NCBI GenBank assembly: GCA_011389715.1
Contig: JAABTU010000333.1
Location: 1-33,526, forward strand
Direction of reading: 5' to 3'
From: Desulfotignum sp.
GTDB taxonomy: Bacteria; Desulfobacterota; Desulfobacteria; Desulfobacterales; Desulfobacteraceae
DNA length: 33,526 nucleotides
The first letter of the stretch is position 1. Every line of letters begins with the position of its first letter. This document shows, in pieces, positions 18,631-27,288 of this stretch. The notes beneath the pieces were generated by a model that saw nothing but the letters and a program-made list of their open reading frames with translations, was not told the origin of the DNA and made no database searches. The position numbers were made by a program, and so were the translations under genes.

Positions 18631-21342
18631 ATGACCAGATATATCTATGAGTTCAGCCCGAAAAAAACAGACGGGGATGCATCCTTAAAAAACCTTCTTG
18701 GCGGCAAAGGTGCCAACCTTGCTGAAATGGCACGTATGGGCCTTCCCGTACCTCCGGGATTCACCATTTCCACGGCATGCTGCAACCACTATTTTGAACT
18801 GGGGGGCAAGTTTCCCCCTGGCCTTGAACAGCAGATCATGACAGCCATGGCCAATGTGGAAAGCCGGATGGGGCTGGTATTTGGTGATCCCAAGGCCCCT
18901 TTGCTGGTGTCCTGCCGGTCCGGGGCCAGAAGCTCCATGCCCGGTATGATGGAAACCATTCTCAATGTGGGACTGTGCCCGGAAACCATCCCCGGCCTGG
19001 TGGAAAAAACCGGTAATGAATGGTTTGTGTATGATGCATACCGCCGGTTGATCATGATGTACTCAGATGTGGTCATGGAAAAAGCAGAACAGGTGGTGCC
19101 TGAAGACGGCATGGGCATCCGGCTGAATCTGGAAATGATGATGAACAACCTGAAAAACGACAAAGGATATGAAAATGATACCGACATTTCCACGCAGGAT
19201 ATGAAGGCCCTGTGCGACAGGTTCAAAAAAAAGATATGCCAGTATCTGAAACAAGATTTTCCTGATGATCCCCATGCACAGCTCATGGGGGCAATAGCGG
19301 CGGTTTTTAAAAGCTGGAACGGAAAACGCGCGGTTTCCTACCGGCGCATTGAACATATTCCTGACTCCTGGGGAACAGCCGTAAATGTCCAGAGCATGGT
19401 GTTCGGGAATATGGGAAACACCTCTGCCACAGGCGTGGCATTTACCCGTAATCCTGCCACCGGAAAGAACGTTTTTTACGGGGAATGGCTGGTGAATGCC
19501 CAGGGCGAAGATGTGGTGGCAGGCAGCCGTACCCCCAATCCCCTGAACACCGACACCAAAAACATGCAGAACCAGCATCTTGTATCCCTGGAAGAGGCCA
19601 TGCCGGGACTCTACAGCCAGCTGTATGATATCCGGAACAGGCTGGAAGCCCATTACAAGGATATGCAGGATATTGAATTCACCATCCAGGAAGGCAGGTT
19701 ATACATGCTCCAGTGCCGGGTGGGAAAACGGACCGTCACCGCTGCCTTGAACATGGCAATGGACATGTATGAACAGGGCATGATCGATGAAAAGACCATG
19801 GTCTGCCGTTTGAATCCCAAAACCCTTGATGAGATGCTTCACCCCATTGTGGATCCGGAACAGGAAAAAAGTGCTGTAAAAGTGGCTGAAGGCCTGCCGG
19901 CCGGACCCGGCGGGGCCTGGGGAAAGATTGTGTTTACATCAGAAGATGCGGTGCAGCGGGCAAAAACCGGTGAAAATGTGATTCTGGTCAGAGAGGAAAC
20001 CAATCCGGAAGATATTGAAGGGATGCGCTCTGCTGCTGCCATTCTTACTGCCAGAGGGGGCATGACCAGCCATGCCGCCCTGGTGGCCAGGGGATGGGGA
20101 AAGTGCTGCATTGTGGGTGCCGGTGCCCTGAAAATCAATGCAAAAAACCGACAGATGCAGGCAGGCACCCGGATTTTCAATGAAGGGGATATTTTCACTT
20201 TGAACGGCACCCGCGGGATAGTTTATGAAGGCCGGCTCAAAATGAAAGATGCCCTGGAAAACCCCAAATTCAAAAAATTCATGGCCATTGCCGACCGCCA
20301 CCGGACCATGGCGGTGCGCACCAATGCAGATACCCCTGAAGATGCGGCAACCGCCCTGGAGTTCGGGGCACAGGGTATCGGGCTTTTCCGCACCGAGCAT
20401 ATGTTTTACGGGGCTGATTCAGACCGGCCCCTGTTTCTTTTGCGGAAAATGATTTTAAGCAAAACCACAGAAGAACGCCAGGTTGCTCTGGATGAGCTGT
20501 TTCCCTTTGTAAAAGGGGAAATTGCAAAAACCCTTGCTGTCATGGACAACCTGCCGGTCACCCTGCGTCTGCTGGACCCGCCGCTGCACGAATTTGTACC
20601 CAGCTCGGAAAAGAACCAGATGGAAATAGCCCGGGCACTGGGAATAGATATAGAGGAGGTGATCAAGCGGAGTATGCTTCTCAAGGAATCCAACCCCATG
20701 ATCGGGCACCGGGGGGTACGCCTGGGAATAAGTTTTCCTGAAATCACCAGAATGCAGGTACAGGCCATTTTTGCCGCATCTGCCGACCTGATCCGCCAAG
20801 GCAGACACCCTTTGCCGGAAATCATGGTGCCGGTCACCTGCAATGAAAAGGAGTTGTCCTTTACCAGAAAAATTGTTGACGACTGCCATAAACAGGCCCT
20901 GAAAACCCATAATCTTGCACAGATTCCCTATCTGTTCGGCACCATGATCGAAATTCCCAGGGCTGCCCTGATAGCCGATAAAATGGCCCAAGAAGCCCAA
21001 TTTTTTTCCTTTGGCACCAATGACCTCACCCAGATGACCTTTGGCTTTTCCAGAGATGATATCGGGTCTTTTATGAACGATTATATTGACAATGCCATTC
21101 TGGACGCAGATCCCTTTGAAACCCTGGACCAGGAAGCAGTGGGCAGCCTTATTGAAATTGCTGTGGAAAGGGGAAAAAAAAACCGGCCGGACATCAAACT
21201 GGGCATCTGCGGAGAGCACGGCGGTGATCCTGAATCAGTGGCATTCTGCCACAGGGCAGGCCTCACCTATGTATCGTGCTCTCCTTACCGGGTGCCCATT
21301 GCACGGCTGGCCGCAGCCCAGGCCGCCATCATGGACAAATAG
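18631..21342 (+). CDS. ppdK: Pyruvate, phosphate dikinase
   Basis: 903 aa. LLGGKGANLAEMARMGLPVPPGFTIST, catalytic-His region GGMTSHAALVARGWGKCCIVG, LGICGEHGGDPES. Confidence 0.97.
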   Translation: MTRYIYEFSPKKTDGDASLKNLLGGKGANLAEMARMGLPVPPGFTISTACCNHYFELGGKFPPGLEQQIMTAMANVESRMGLVFGDPKAPLLVSCRSGARSSMPGMMETILNVGLCPETIPGLVEKTGNEWFVYDAYRRLIMMYSDVVMEKAEQVVPEDGMGIRLNLEMMMNNLKNDKGYENDTDISTQDMKALCDRFKKKICQYLKQDFPDDPHAQLMGAIAAVFKSWNGKRAVSYRRIEHIPDSWGTAVNVQSMVFGNMGNTSATGVAFTRNPATGKNVFYGEWLVNAQGEDVVAGSRTPNPLNTDTKNMQNQHLVSLEEAMPGLYSQLYDIRNRLEAHYKDMQDIEFTIQEGRLYMLQCRVGKRTVTAALNMAMDMYEQGMIDEKTMVCRLNPKTLDEMLHPIVDPEQEKSAVKVAEGLPAGPGGAWGKIVFTSEDAVQRAKTGENVILVREETNPEDIEGMRSAAAILTARGGMTSHAALVARGWGKCCIVGAGALKINAKNRQMQAGTRIFNEGDIFTLNGTRGIVYEGRLKMKDALENPKFKKFMAIADRHRTMAVRTNADTPEDAATALEFGAQGIGLFRTEHMFYGADSDRPLFLLRKMILSKTTEERQVALDELFPFVKGEIAKTLAVMDNLPVTLRLLDPPLHEFVPSSEKNQMEIARALGIDIEEVIKRSMLLKESNPMIGHRGVRLGISFPEITRMQVQAIFAASADLIRQGRHPLPEIMVPVTCNEKELSFTRKIVDDCHKQALKTHNLAQIPYLFGTMIEIPRAALIADKMAQEAQFFSFGTNDLTQMTFGFSRDDIGSFMNDYIDNAILDADPFETLDQEAVGSLIEIAVERGKKNRPDIKLGICGEHGGDPESVAFCHRAGLTYVSCSPYRVPIARLAAAQAAIMDK

Positions 21343-21348
21343 CGATGC

Positions 21349-21390
21349 AGGCCCTCTGCCGCCATGTTCCAGGCAGGGGGCTTTAGCTTT
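21349..21390 (+). terminator. Probable ppdK terminator hairpin
   Basis: aggccctctgcc / ggcagggggctt stem of ~12 bp (with G-T wobbles) and an interrupted T tract, just after the ppdK stop. Confidence 0.5.
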
Positions 21391-21826
21391 AATTGATATC
21401 CACCCGGTACCGTGACCAGCCGCAGCGTTCCTTGTAGGGATAGCGCATCAGTTCTGTGGCAAGAATGGAAAAATCTTTGGACCGGATGGTAAAATACACC
21501 ACTTTTTCCGTGCCCATGATGGTTTTGACTCCCACTGCGCCGTAAAGGGTTTTGTAGGTATCTTCCACAAAACACTGCACAGCCCCTGTGATGATCACCA
21601 GATCAGATTCAGTGCGCACCTCATACACATCAATCATGGTGATATCAACGGATTTGCCCTTGAAATAGGAGGTGGGTCCGATACGCGTAAGTTCACAGGT
21701 GACAAAATTTTTAAATCCCATTTCATACCGGCGAAATTGCGCTTCATCCCCCCTGGCCAAACCGGCTGATGCCAGAAAAACAGACAAAAAAACAAACAGA
21801 TACGTCGATATGGGCCATCGCATCAT
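21389..21826 (-). CDS. Secreted hypothetical protein
   Basis: 145 aa with N-terminal signal-like MMRWPISTYLFVFLSVFLASAGLARG. Start overlaps the stop of the upstream gene by 4 bp. Confidence 0.7.
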   Translation of the reverse strand: MMRWPISTYLFVFLSVFLASAGLARGDEAQFRRYEMGFKNFVTCELTRIGPTSYFKGKSVDITMIDVYEVRTESDLVIITGAVQCFVEDTYKTLYGAVGVKTIMGTEKVVYFTIRSKDFSILATELMRYPYKERCGWSRYRVDIN

Positions 21827-22656
21827 AACGCGGCCTGTGGGTTGTCCATGGAAGGCCCCTGTTCAGTGGACACATTTTTTATCATGCCCTGGATATTTTT
21901 TTGCAGGTCTTTGAGGACCATGGGGGTAAGGACCACTGAGCCGGCACCGGAAAAAAGGTTCTGATAGTGCCGGCGGGTTTTGAGATCACGGTACCCTGTT
22001 TCCACCAGGATGGGAACCTGGTAATCGATTTTCAGCACCTGCGCCACAAAGGTTTCTGTATCAATGCCGGGCGCTTTGTGATTGGCAATGATCATCTTGA
22101 ATTTTTCAGGCTGGCTCCGGAACATCTCCAGGGCCTGGATTCCGTTCCTGGAGATCACCGGGGTAAATCCCATTGCACTGATGACATCTGCAATCAGGTT
22201 GCTGCGAATCGGGTTGGTATCAATCACCAGAATATGCCGGGTGCCCATGATGGTCACGGTTTGTTCTGCTGGTGCACCTGCGGGAAAAAGGGCGGCCCAG
22301 TTCTCATTGCCCACAGGATGCAGCTGGGTAACATCCATTTCATAGGCATGGGAAGCCACAAACTGATCATCTTCAGTATCTGCCAGCCGGGCGATGAACC
22401 GGTTGTTTTCTGCAATGTACTGGCGCAGCCATGTACGGTAGATCAGATCTTCTCCTTTGAGAATCAGCAGTTTGGGACCTGCATGGGTATTCACCTGGAT
22501 GGAATGATAGATCTGCGGGGTGTTGGAATAGGGAATCCGGGTTTCCTTGTAGTTTTCCGCTATAAATTCAACCATGAAATCCCTGGCAGAACAGGGGGTG
22601 ACTACCAGCACAATGATAAGTACCGGGATAAGCAAAATGCCTGTTATCTGTTTCAT
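21823..22656 (-). CDS. Exported protein with novel N-domain and degenerate response-regulator receiver-like domain
   Basis: Signal-like MKQITGILLIPVLIIVLVVTPCSA. C-terminal HILVIDTNPIRSNLIADVISAMGFTPVISRNGIQALEMFRSQPEKFKMIIANHKAPGID...VPILVETGYRD follows the REC pattern. Confidence 0.75.
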   Translation of the reverse strand: MKQITGILLIPVLIIVLVVTPCSARDFMVEFIAENYKETRIPYSNTPQIYHSIQVNTHAGPKLLILKGEDLIYRTWLRQYIAENNRFIARLADTEDDQFVASHAYEMDVTQLHPVGNENWAALFPAGAPAEQTVTIMGTRHILVIDTNPIRSNLIADVISAMGFTPVISRNGIQALEMFRSQPEKFKMIIANHKAPGIDTETFVAQVLKIDYQVPILVETGYRDLKTRRHYQNLFSGAGSVVLTPMVLKDLQKNIQGMIKNVSTEQGPSMDNPQAAL

Positions 22657-22693
22657 GATCCGATCCTTTTTTCAGTTCCAGCACAAATATACC

Positions 22694-23092
22694 TTATATC
22701 GGCCAGAGTCCTGACAATCTTGAACCCCATATCATGAGCCAGTATATGAAAAACAGGGTCAGGTAAAGGCCGCCCAGAACTATCATCTGTTTTTTCAGGT
22801 CATTTTTGCGCCGGGCCCGAAACCGTGCCAGAATCACACCAAAAATACTGATGGCAAGTCCCAGAAAAATAATATATAACAGGGACTGCAAAAAACGCAA
22901 CTCCCAGACTGTTCTGAGATCAAGCTGGTAAAACCGGTCAAAAAAGGTTTCAAACTCCGGCTGGGCCAGGTGAAATACCAGCATAAAAACAAAAAGAACG
23001 GTCCAGGCAAACAGATGCAGGGCAGTGAACACCCTGGCCCAGACATCTTTTGATTTGCGCCGTTCAAAGGGTTTTGTGCTGTAATTGTTCAG
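22694..23092 (-). CDS. Membrane protein, unknown function (candidate CTG start; conservative GTG start at 23032)
   Basis: Open frame LNNYSTKPFERRKSKDVWARVFTALHLFAWTVLFVFMLVF... preceded by AAGGAG-5 nt-CTG. The track ORF (22694..23032) uses an internal GTG. Confidence 0.6.
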   Translation of the reverse strand: MNNYSTKPFERRKSKDVWARVFTALHLFAWTVLFVFMLVFHLAQPEFETFFDRFYQLDLRTVWELRFLQSLLYIIFLGLAISIFGVILARFRARRKNDLKKQMIVLGGLYLTLFFIYWLMIWGSRLSGLWPI

Positions 23093-23148
23093 GTTTTCTC
23101 CTTGGTTTTTTTATTGGGTATGTTGACAACATATATTATGGTTTTGCC

Positions 23149-23946
23149 ATGAATGAAATAGTTCTTTCCAAAAACCAGTTTCTTGAATTAAAGCATCTGG
23201 TATACCAGACGTCTGGGATCAATCTGCATGAGGGCAAAAAAGAGCTGCTCAAATCCAAACTTGCCAAGCGGATGCGTCTGACCAGAAAAAATTTTGACCA
23301 ATACCTTGCCTATCTGGCTTCCAATGAACAGGAAGTGGTGGAATTTATTGACACTGTCACCACCAACCACTCCTATTTTTTCAGGGAAAACAAAAGCATT
23401 GCTTACATGGTGCAGCATTTTAAAGGCAATGCCCCCCAAAAAAATCAGGTCTTCAAAATATGGTGTGCTGCCTGTTCCACCGGAGATGAACCCTATTCCA
23501 TTGCCATTCAGCTTCTGGAAGCAGGCCTGAATTTTTCCATACTGGCCACTGACATATCCCATTCTGTTCTGGCCACGGCTGTCCGGGGCATTTACCGCGT
23601 TGACAAGACCAGAAATATCCCCAATCCCTTGCTGCGCCGGTATTTTCAACAGGGAACCGGCAAATACCAGAACCATGTAAAAATCAAAAAACAGGTGCAG
23701 GGATATATCAGTTTCCAGCGATTCAACCTGATAACGGACACACCGCAAGACCAGGGGTTTGATGCGGTTGTCTGCCGGAATGTCATGATATATTTTGATC
23801 TGCCCACCAGCGAAAAGGTTGTAAACAAACTCTATGGGGCGGTTGTGCCCAAGGGTTTTTTTGCCATTGGCAATGCAGAAAGTCTCATGAACCTGAAACA
23901 CAAATTTTCATCCATACCAAAGGTACCCTCTTTGTATGTGAAATAA
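23149..23946 (+). CDS. cheR: CheR-family protein-glutamate methyltransferase
   Basis: MNEIVLSKNQFLELKHLVYQTSGI..., TVTTNHSYFFRE, KIWCAACSTGDEPYSIAI, DAVVCRNVMIYFD, IGNAESL. Start set at 23149. Confidence 0.93.
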   Translation: MNEIVLSKNQFLELKHLVYQTSGINLHEGKKELLKSKLAKRMRLTRKNFDQYLAYLASNEQEVVEFIDTVTTNHSYFFRENKSIAYMVQHFKGNAPQKNQVFKIWCAACSTGDEPYSIAIQLLEAGLNFSILATDISHSVLATAVRGIYRVDKTRNIPNPLLRRYFQQGTGKYQNHVKIKKQVQGYISFQRFNLITDTPQDQGFDAVVCRNVMIYFDLPTSEKVVNKLYGAVVPKGFFAIGNAESLMNLKHKFSSIPKVPSLYVK

Positions 23947-23974
23947 TGCCCCCTTTTTTTAGCAGTATGCGGTA

Positions 23975-24826
23975 TCAATGTGCCAGGTGAGCGTCGGTTT
24001 TAAAGCGGCGGGTGACCATCTCATTGATCTCTTCTGCACTGGTTTCAATGGGCTTGTTGCTCACATTGATGATGGAATACCCTTTGGCAATATAATGGCG
24101 GTGGGCCATGAGAATTTCTTCCTCAATATCTTTTTTCCTCGAATAGGCTTTCATGTCCGATGCCCCGAGGCTTTCCTGGCGCATTTTTCGATGGGCCACA
24201 AGCTGCTTGGCATTGATGTTCAAGGCAAAAATCCGCCGCCGGTCGACAGCATCCAGTACGGCCGGCATGGGAACCCCTGGAACAAAAGGAATATTGGCCA
24301 CTTTCCATCCCAGCACCGCCATGTACATGGACAAAGGGGTCTTGCCGGCCCGGGACAGCCCCAGCAGGATAATCTCCGCCTCAGTGAGGGTTTCGGGGTT
24401 CAGGCCATCATCATGGGCCAGGGCAAAGTCAATGGCAGAAACCTGCTTGAGATTCACCTGGTGGCGTTCCCTGTAAAGGCCGGGCTTTTCCAAGGGATCC
24501 TGGTTCAAAAATGCCTGGATTTTTGAAAGCACCGGACCCATAAGATCAATGGTGACTATTTTATGTTCCATGCCCTTGCGGGTGAGGTATTTGCGCAGGT
24601 TTGAGTTGACAATGGTATGGACGATCAGACTTTCAAGATCCTTGACTTTGTCGATAAGTTCATCCACCTGGACCTCGGACCGGATCTGTGGTACCTTGAC
24701 AACCGTAATTTTGTTATCGGGAAACTGTATCAGTGTTGATTCCACCAGGTGAAAGGCATTGATGCCCTCTCCGCAGGATGCAATGTAGATCATTTGAAAG
24801 GCTGAAGGATCATGAGTATCTGTCAT
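23975..24826 (-). CDS. PpsR/DUF299-family pyruvate, phosphate dikinase regulatory protein (kinase/pyrophosphorylase)
   Basis: YIASCGEGINAFHLVESTLIQF, ALAHDDGLNPETLTEAEIILLGLSRAGKTPLSMYMAVLGWKVANIPFVPG. Same neighbourhood as ppdK. Confidence 0.9.
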   Translation of the reverse strand: MTDTHDPSAFQMIYIASCGEGINAFHLVESTLIQFPDNKITVVKVPQIRSEVQVDELIDKVKDLESLIVHTIVNSNLRKYLTRKGMEHKIVTIDLMGPVLSKIQAFLNQDPLEKPGLYRERHQVNLKQVSAIDFALAHDDGLNPETLTEAEIILLGLSRAGKTPLSMYMAVLGWKVANIPFVPGVPMPAVLDAVDRRRIFALNINAKQLVAHRKMRQESLGASDMKAYSRKKDIEEEILMAHRHYIAKGYSIINVSNKPIETSAEEINEMVTRRFKTDAHLAH

Positions 24827-24908
24827 GAATTAATTCCTTTATTGCGGGCATTTTTTGTTTTATAATGTTACTTTTATATACTAACCGGAAAATTTGGGGA
24901 AGGCAACC

Positions 24909-25340
24909 ATGGCACACCAGGATAAGGGACATTATGCAGGCAAACATCCGGATCAGAAGACTGATCCGGTGATTGTCAAAAAACTCAGTGAAATCACGGA
25001 AAAAAATCAGTTAAGCTGTGCCTCTGCCCATAAAGCGGCAAAAAATCTGGGGGTTTCCCCCAAAGAAATCGGGATTCAGGCAGACCTGATGGAGCTGCGC
25101 ATTGTAAAGTGCCAGCTGGGGCTGTTCGGGTATGAACCGGAACAAAAACGGATTGACCCGGGCATCGACGTTTCAGATGAATTGTGGGCAGCAATTGAGA
25201 ACAAGAGCGTTGACGGCCGGCTTTCCTGCCGGGAATGCTGGGATATTGCCGGAGAATGGAAAATCAGCCGACTGGATATGGGATCTGCCTGTGAAAAAAT
25301 CAATATCCGCGTCAAACCCTGCCAGCTGGGGGCATTTTAA
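24909..25340 (+). CDS. Conserved-looking hypothetical with two tandem 'LSC...CQLG' modules
   Basis: Two related ~45-aa halves, each with a conserved LSC and ending in CQLG. Start set at ATG 24909, preceded by ggggaagg. Confidence 0.7.
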   Translation: MAHQDKGHYAGKHPDQKTDPVIVKKLSEITEKNQLSCASAHKAAKNLGVSPKEIGIQADLMELRIVKCQLGLFGYEPEQKRIDPGIDVSDELWAAIENKSVDGRLSCRECWDIAGEWKISRLDMGSACEKINIRVKPCQLGAF

Positions 25341-25349
25341 GGAACGGGC

Positions 25350-25637
25350 ATGGTGGTGGGATGTGGGCGGATCAGGTTACGGCTGTATGATATCCATTCG
25401 CTAAAAGCCAAGCGCAAAATTGTAAAAAGCATTGTTGCAAAAATTCAGAACCGGTTCAAGGCGGCGGCGGCCGAAACAGGTTTGAATGACAGCCATGAAT
25501 GGGCCGGAATCGGGTTTTGTGTTGTGGGCAATGACAGTGCCCGGGTGAATTCACAGGTGGATAAAATATTTAATTTTGTGGATGATACGGGACTGGCCAT
25601 GGTTGCAGATACAAACATGGAAATCATTCATCTGTAG
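25350..25637 (+). CDS. DUF503 family protein (YlxP-like)
   Basis: 95 aa. VVGCGRIRLRLYDIHSLKAKRKIVKSIVAKIQNRF...AEVG-like segment AETGLNDSHEWAGIGFCVVGND. Confidence 0.9.
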   Translation: MVVGCGRIRLRLYDIHSLKAKRKIVKSIVAKIQNRFKAAAAETGLNDSHEWAGIGFCVVGNDSARVNSQVDKIFNFVDDTGLAMVADTNMEIIHL

Positions 25638-26013
25638 TATTACGGGCTGGTGCCAGTTTTTTGCGGGTTTTCTGTCTGCGCCGCAGTTTCTGCTTCCGGA
25701 TTTTTTTTATCTGTTCCAGCCGGGCCGTATCTGTGCCTGATTGCAGGGCTTCAATTTTTTCAGCCAAAGCCCGTAACGCCAGAAAACGGTTCAGGTGCAG
25801 GGACCGGTGCTTGTCCATTTTTACGGACAGACCGGTTTTTTTGTGGCGGACAAACACGGCGGAAGAAGATTTGTTCACCTTCTGCCCTCCCCTGCCCGAA
25901 GCTTTGATGAATTTTTCTTCCAGATCCTTTTTTTGAATACCCAGATCAGCCAGCTTCTGTTCCAGGGCAGCCAGTTTTTTTTCATTGGGGCCCATGGTAT
26001 TATCCTTTATCAC
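25624..26013 (-). CDS. Class I release-factor-like protein (GGQ domain, peptidyl-tRNA hydrolase/ArfB-like)
   Basis: ASGRGGQKVNKSSSAVFVRHKKTGLSVKMDKHRSLHLNRFLAL plus basic tail IRKQKLRRRQKTRKK; no codon-recognition domain. Confidence 0.88.
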   Translation of the reverse strand: MIKDNTMGPNEKKLAALEQKLADLGIQKKDLEEKFIKASGRGGQKVNKSSSAVFVRHKKTGLSVKMDKHRSLHLNRFLALRALAEKIEALQSGTDTARLEQIKKIRKQKLRRRQKTRKKLAPARNTTDE

Positions 26014-26016
26014 CGT

Positions 26017-27288
26017 TCAACAGGTTTCAGGGATGATGCGGCAGACATCCAAAATCTGTGTTTTTCCCTTTATTTTCAACGCACCCAGCTGATCGATCCG
26101 GGCTATGTTGCCAAGGGTTTCAATATCCGCTTTCATCTCATCAAAGACCTTTGCGGACAGATAAATCTCATTTCCCCTGGCCATGGACTGCAGGCGCTGG
26201 GCCGAATTCACCGTATCTCCTATGACCGTATAGTTCAGATGGTTCTCCTCGCCTAAAAACCCGGCAATCAACTCCCCGGTGTTGATGCCCACCGTCATTT
26301 TCAATTTTTCACAGATCCCCCCTTTTTTATGCTTGAACCGGTTAAAGGCAAAAAACATGTCAAGGGCCGCAGACACGGCATGGAGACTGCATTTTTCATC
26401 ATGCAGGGGGGCGCCGAAAATGGCCATCACGCAGTCACCCATCAATTTATCCAGGGTTCCGGAATGTTTAAATACAACGGGAATCATATGGGAAAAAAAA
26501 TCATTCAGGATCACCACCACCTCTTCAGGGGAAATCGTTTCTGAAAGGGTTGTGAACCCCTGAAGATCTGCAAAAAGAATACAGGCTTTTATCCGCTCCC
26601 CGCCCAGTCGGGGCCGGCCGCTTTTCAAAATTTTATCCACCACATTTTTTGAAAAAAAACGGGACAAGTACATAATATGCTTTTCTTCACTGAGCTTGTC
26701 GAAATAAAACCGCTGAAAGGAAACCGTATTCATCAAATGATCCCTGACAATGGCATAAAAGTAGCTGTCTGCGGCTTGAAACCCCTGTTTTTTATTTTTA
26801 AATAAAACCAAAGCCCCATGAACATCTCCCCGTGAAATCATGGGCATCGCATAAAGCGATCCTTCCATATCATTGAATTCATCATAGTTGCTTACGTCTT
26901 CAATGATGATTTCTTCTTTGCCCGTTGTCAGGTTTTTCAACAGGCGGCTTTGCCGTAAAAAAGAATAATCCATCTGATTGTCAAAACTCGATCCGATGAT
27001 TTTCCCCTGGTGGTGCAAAAAATCCTTAAACAGATACAACACCGCACCGGACAGATTTTTATACTTGACCAGACAATCCAGTTGACTTCGCCAGATCCGA
27101 TCATGATCGGTAACGTCAATGGATTTCATTGCGGCAACCATTTCTTTTATAATGGACAGTTCATTGATTTTATGTTCATACTTTTGCTGGACAGTTAAAA
27201 ATTTATTTGTAATAAATTGAAACTGGGCCGGGCTCGGGGTGCTTGTCAGCTTTGTGCCGTCCATCATATCTTCCTTTTCCGACATCAT
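26017..27288 (-). CDS. Class III adenylate cyclase with N-terminal GAF-like region
   Basis: ACILFADLQGFTTLSE, GTLDKLMGDCVMAIFGAP, VGINTGELIAGFLGEENHLNYTVIGDTVNSAQRLQ. The K and D positions fit ATP specificity. Confidence 0.9.
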   Translation of the reverse strand: MMSEKEDMMDGTKLTSTPSPAQFQFITNKFLTVQQKYEHKINELSIIKEMVAAMKSIDVTDHDRIWRSQLDCLVKYKNLSGAVLYLFKDFLHHQGKIIGSSFDNQMDYSFLRQSRLLKNLTTGKEEIIIEDVSNYDEFNDMEGSLYAMPMISRGDVHGALVLFKNKKQGFQAADSYFYAIVRDHLMNTVSFQRFYFDKLSEEKHIMYLSRFFSKNVVDKILKSGRPRLGGERIKACILFADLQGFTTLSETISPEEVVVILNDFFSHMIPVVFKHSGTLDKLMGDCVMAIFGAPLHDEKCSLHAVSAALDMFFAFNRFKHKKGGICEKLKMTVGINTGELIAGFLGEENHLNYTVIGDTVNSAQRLQSMARGNEIYLSAKVFDEMKADIETLGNIARIDQLGALKIKGKTQILDVCRIIPETC

